DNA from: Bryum argenteum
Taxonomy: Eukaryota; Streptophyta; Bryopsida; Bryales; Bryaceae
Length of the DNA: 64,000 nt
Direction: 5' to 3'
Assembly (NCBI GenBank): GCA_037043015.1
Contig: CM073324.1
Coordinates: forward strand, 14,591,013-14,655,012
The position numbers and the translations under genes are program-made. The notes beneath the pieces were generated by a model that was given only the letters and a program-made list of their open reading frames with translations, made no database searches and was not told the DNA's origin. The first letter of the stretch is position 1, and every line of letters starts with the position of its first letter. Positions 63,121-64,000 of the stretch are shown here, piece by piece.

Positions 63121-64000
63121 TCACCTCTTAGTTCTTCGCCTTCTCCGATGACCGGATTTGTGGTCCTGCAACATACCATTACGATCTTAGATTCTTCAAC
63201 TATTGCAAGACGGTAGATGAATTCTAGAACCAAAACAAAAGATGCTGATGCTGAATACATGCCATCTTAACACATGGATGGTCGAAGAATCAATAACAAA
63301 GTTGTGCCCAGGTTGCATCTGTTTCTTATGGTTAATGATAGGTGGTAAATGTTCGACTTTACAGATGAATCTTCTATCATTGATACTTCAGAGTGCTATG
63401 CTTTGATCAATCATTAAAAGAAGGGTACCTCGTTATCAGAGTCACTGCTGCTGCCGTCATCTTCGGATGATTTTGTTGCCTCATTTATTTCCATTTCGGC
63501 AAAAAAGGCTTCCAAGACGAACGCCACAATCTGCGGTTAAAACAGCACACATGAGGAAATTGAAGATATCGTTACTCTCGACAAGGCCACACGTATCGTG
63601 GTAGAAAGCAAGTGAAGCGTTCCGTGTACATACCAAGTTCAGGAGGAACAGAACAGCAATGACGTAGAAGCCCCAGAAGAAGAACATCGTCCACCACTTC
63701 CCTGTCAGTATGACATAGCTCTGCAAGTTGCACATATCATCAGTGAACGGGTAACAAGGAGTAATACAACACAGAAGATTTGCAAATCATACTGAAGGCA
63801 TTCCGAAATATTTACTGGAAGCACGAAAATAAGTGTAGAACTATCTCCTAATGAGTGGCACCCACACTACTACCCAGATTCTAGCAGATACTCACATCCA
63901 TCCATATTTGCCAGTTGCCCATGATTAGGAGGTCGAACAATGTAACCATTCCAGATGCGAAGTCATTGAAGTTTTGCAGCAAGTAACTGGTGAATGTCAA
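63121..64000 (-). CDS. TPC1: TPC1-type two-pore cation channel, C-terminal end (cut by window edge)
   Basis: Four exons: 63896-64000 (open at the edge), 63634-63720, 63429-63530 and 63121-63165, phases agreeing, giving the last 112 residues. TPC1 is the slow vacuolar Ca2+/voltage-gated channel of the tonoplast. Visible: the second-repeat pore with filter [13 protein letters not shown]; the last membrane helix [20 protein letters not shown] continuing into [15 protein letters not shown]; an acidic Ser/Asp linker; and a short basic tail [10 protein letters not shown] before a TGA. The basic cluster matches the position of the Arg-rich C-terminal segment in angiosperm TPC1, but the tail ends earlier than the usual SQRVD-containing helix. 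An alternative downstream splice is possible. Confidence 0.9.

Overview
The window looks like nuclear DNA of a land plant, most likely a bryophyte (moss type). The protein-coding genes have short GT-AG introns. They include a minor light-harvesting antenna protein, a SAUR, a plant UDP-glycosyltransferase, a TIR-NB-ARC-LRR receptor and a TPC1-type vacuolar channel. Most of the rest is AT-rich and full of small transposons. The placement is inference from protein style; no species is claimed.

Layout. 1-3099 (minus): 5' part of an At4g15545-like coiled-coil protein, running off the left edge. 3830-6227: a decayed Tc1/mariner DD34E transposon, followed by a field of miniature TIR elements to about 12.2 kb. 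12302-13836 (minus): a frameshifted UDP-glycosyltransferase whose present stop codon comes from a short retroposon. 16938-18201 (plus): Lhcb5 (CP26), five exons, full length. 19289-19798 (minus): intronless SAUR. 20-23.3 kb: TIR elements and a retroposon with a long TA tail.

23.3-49.2 kb is the most informative block. A large UBR-box/RING N-recognin gene (PRT6/UBR1 type, minus, 36015-49217) has a second, truncated and frame-broken copy of its RING-containing 3' part at 24.1-27.75 kb. A TIR-NB-ARC-LRR gene (about 28.2-31.7 kb, minus) lies between the two copies. The large gene carries 41-residue tandem repeats that the truncated copy lacks.

49.9-59.3 kb has no gene I can support. It holds nested TA-flanked MITEs, two tRNA-like SINE copies and two copies of a short hairpin retroposon. 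59308-62165 (plus): CIAO1/CIA1, eleven exons, full length. 63121-64000 (minus): the C-terminal end of a TPC1-type two-pore channel, cut by the right edge.

Exon boundaries were derived by hand from reading frames, GT/AG sites and phase agreement. They are firm for Lhcb5, CIA1, TPC1, the NLR and the ends of the UBR gene. They are incomplete for the middle of the UBR gene.
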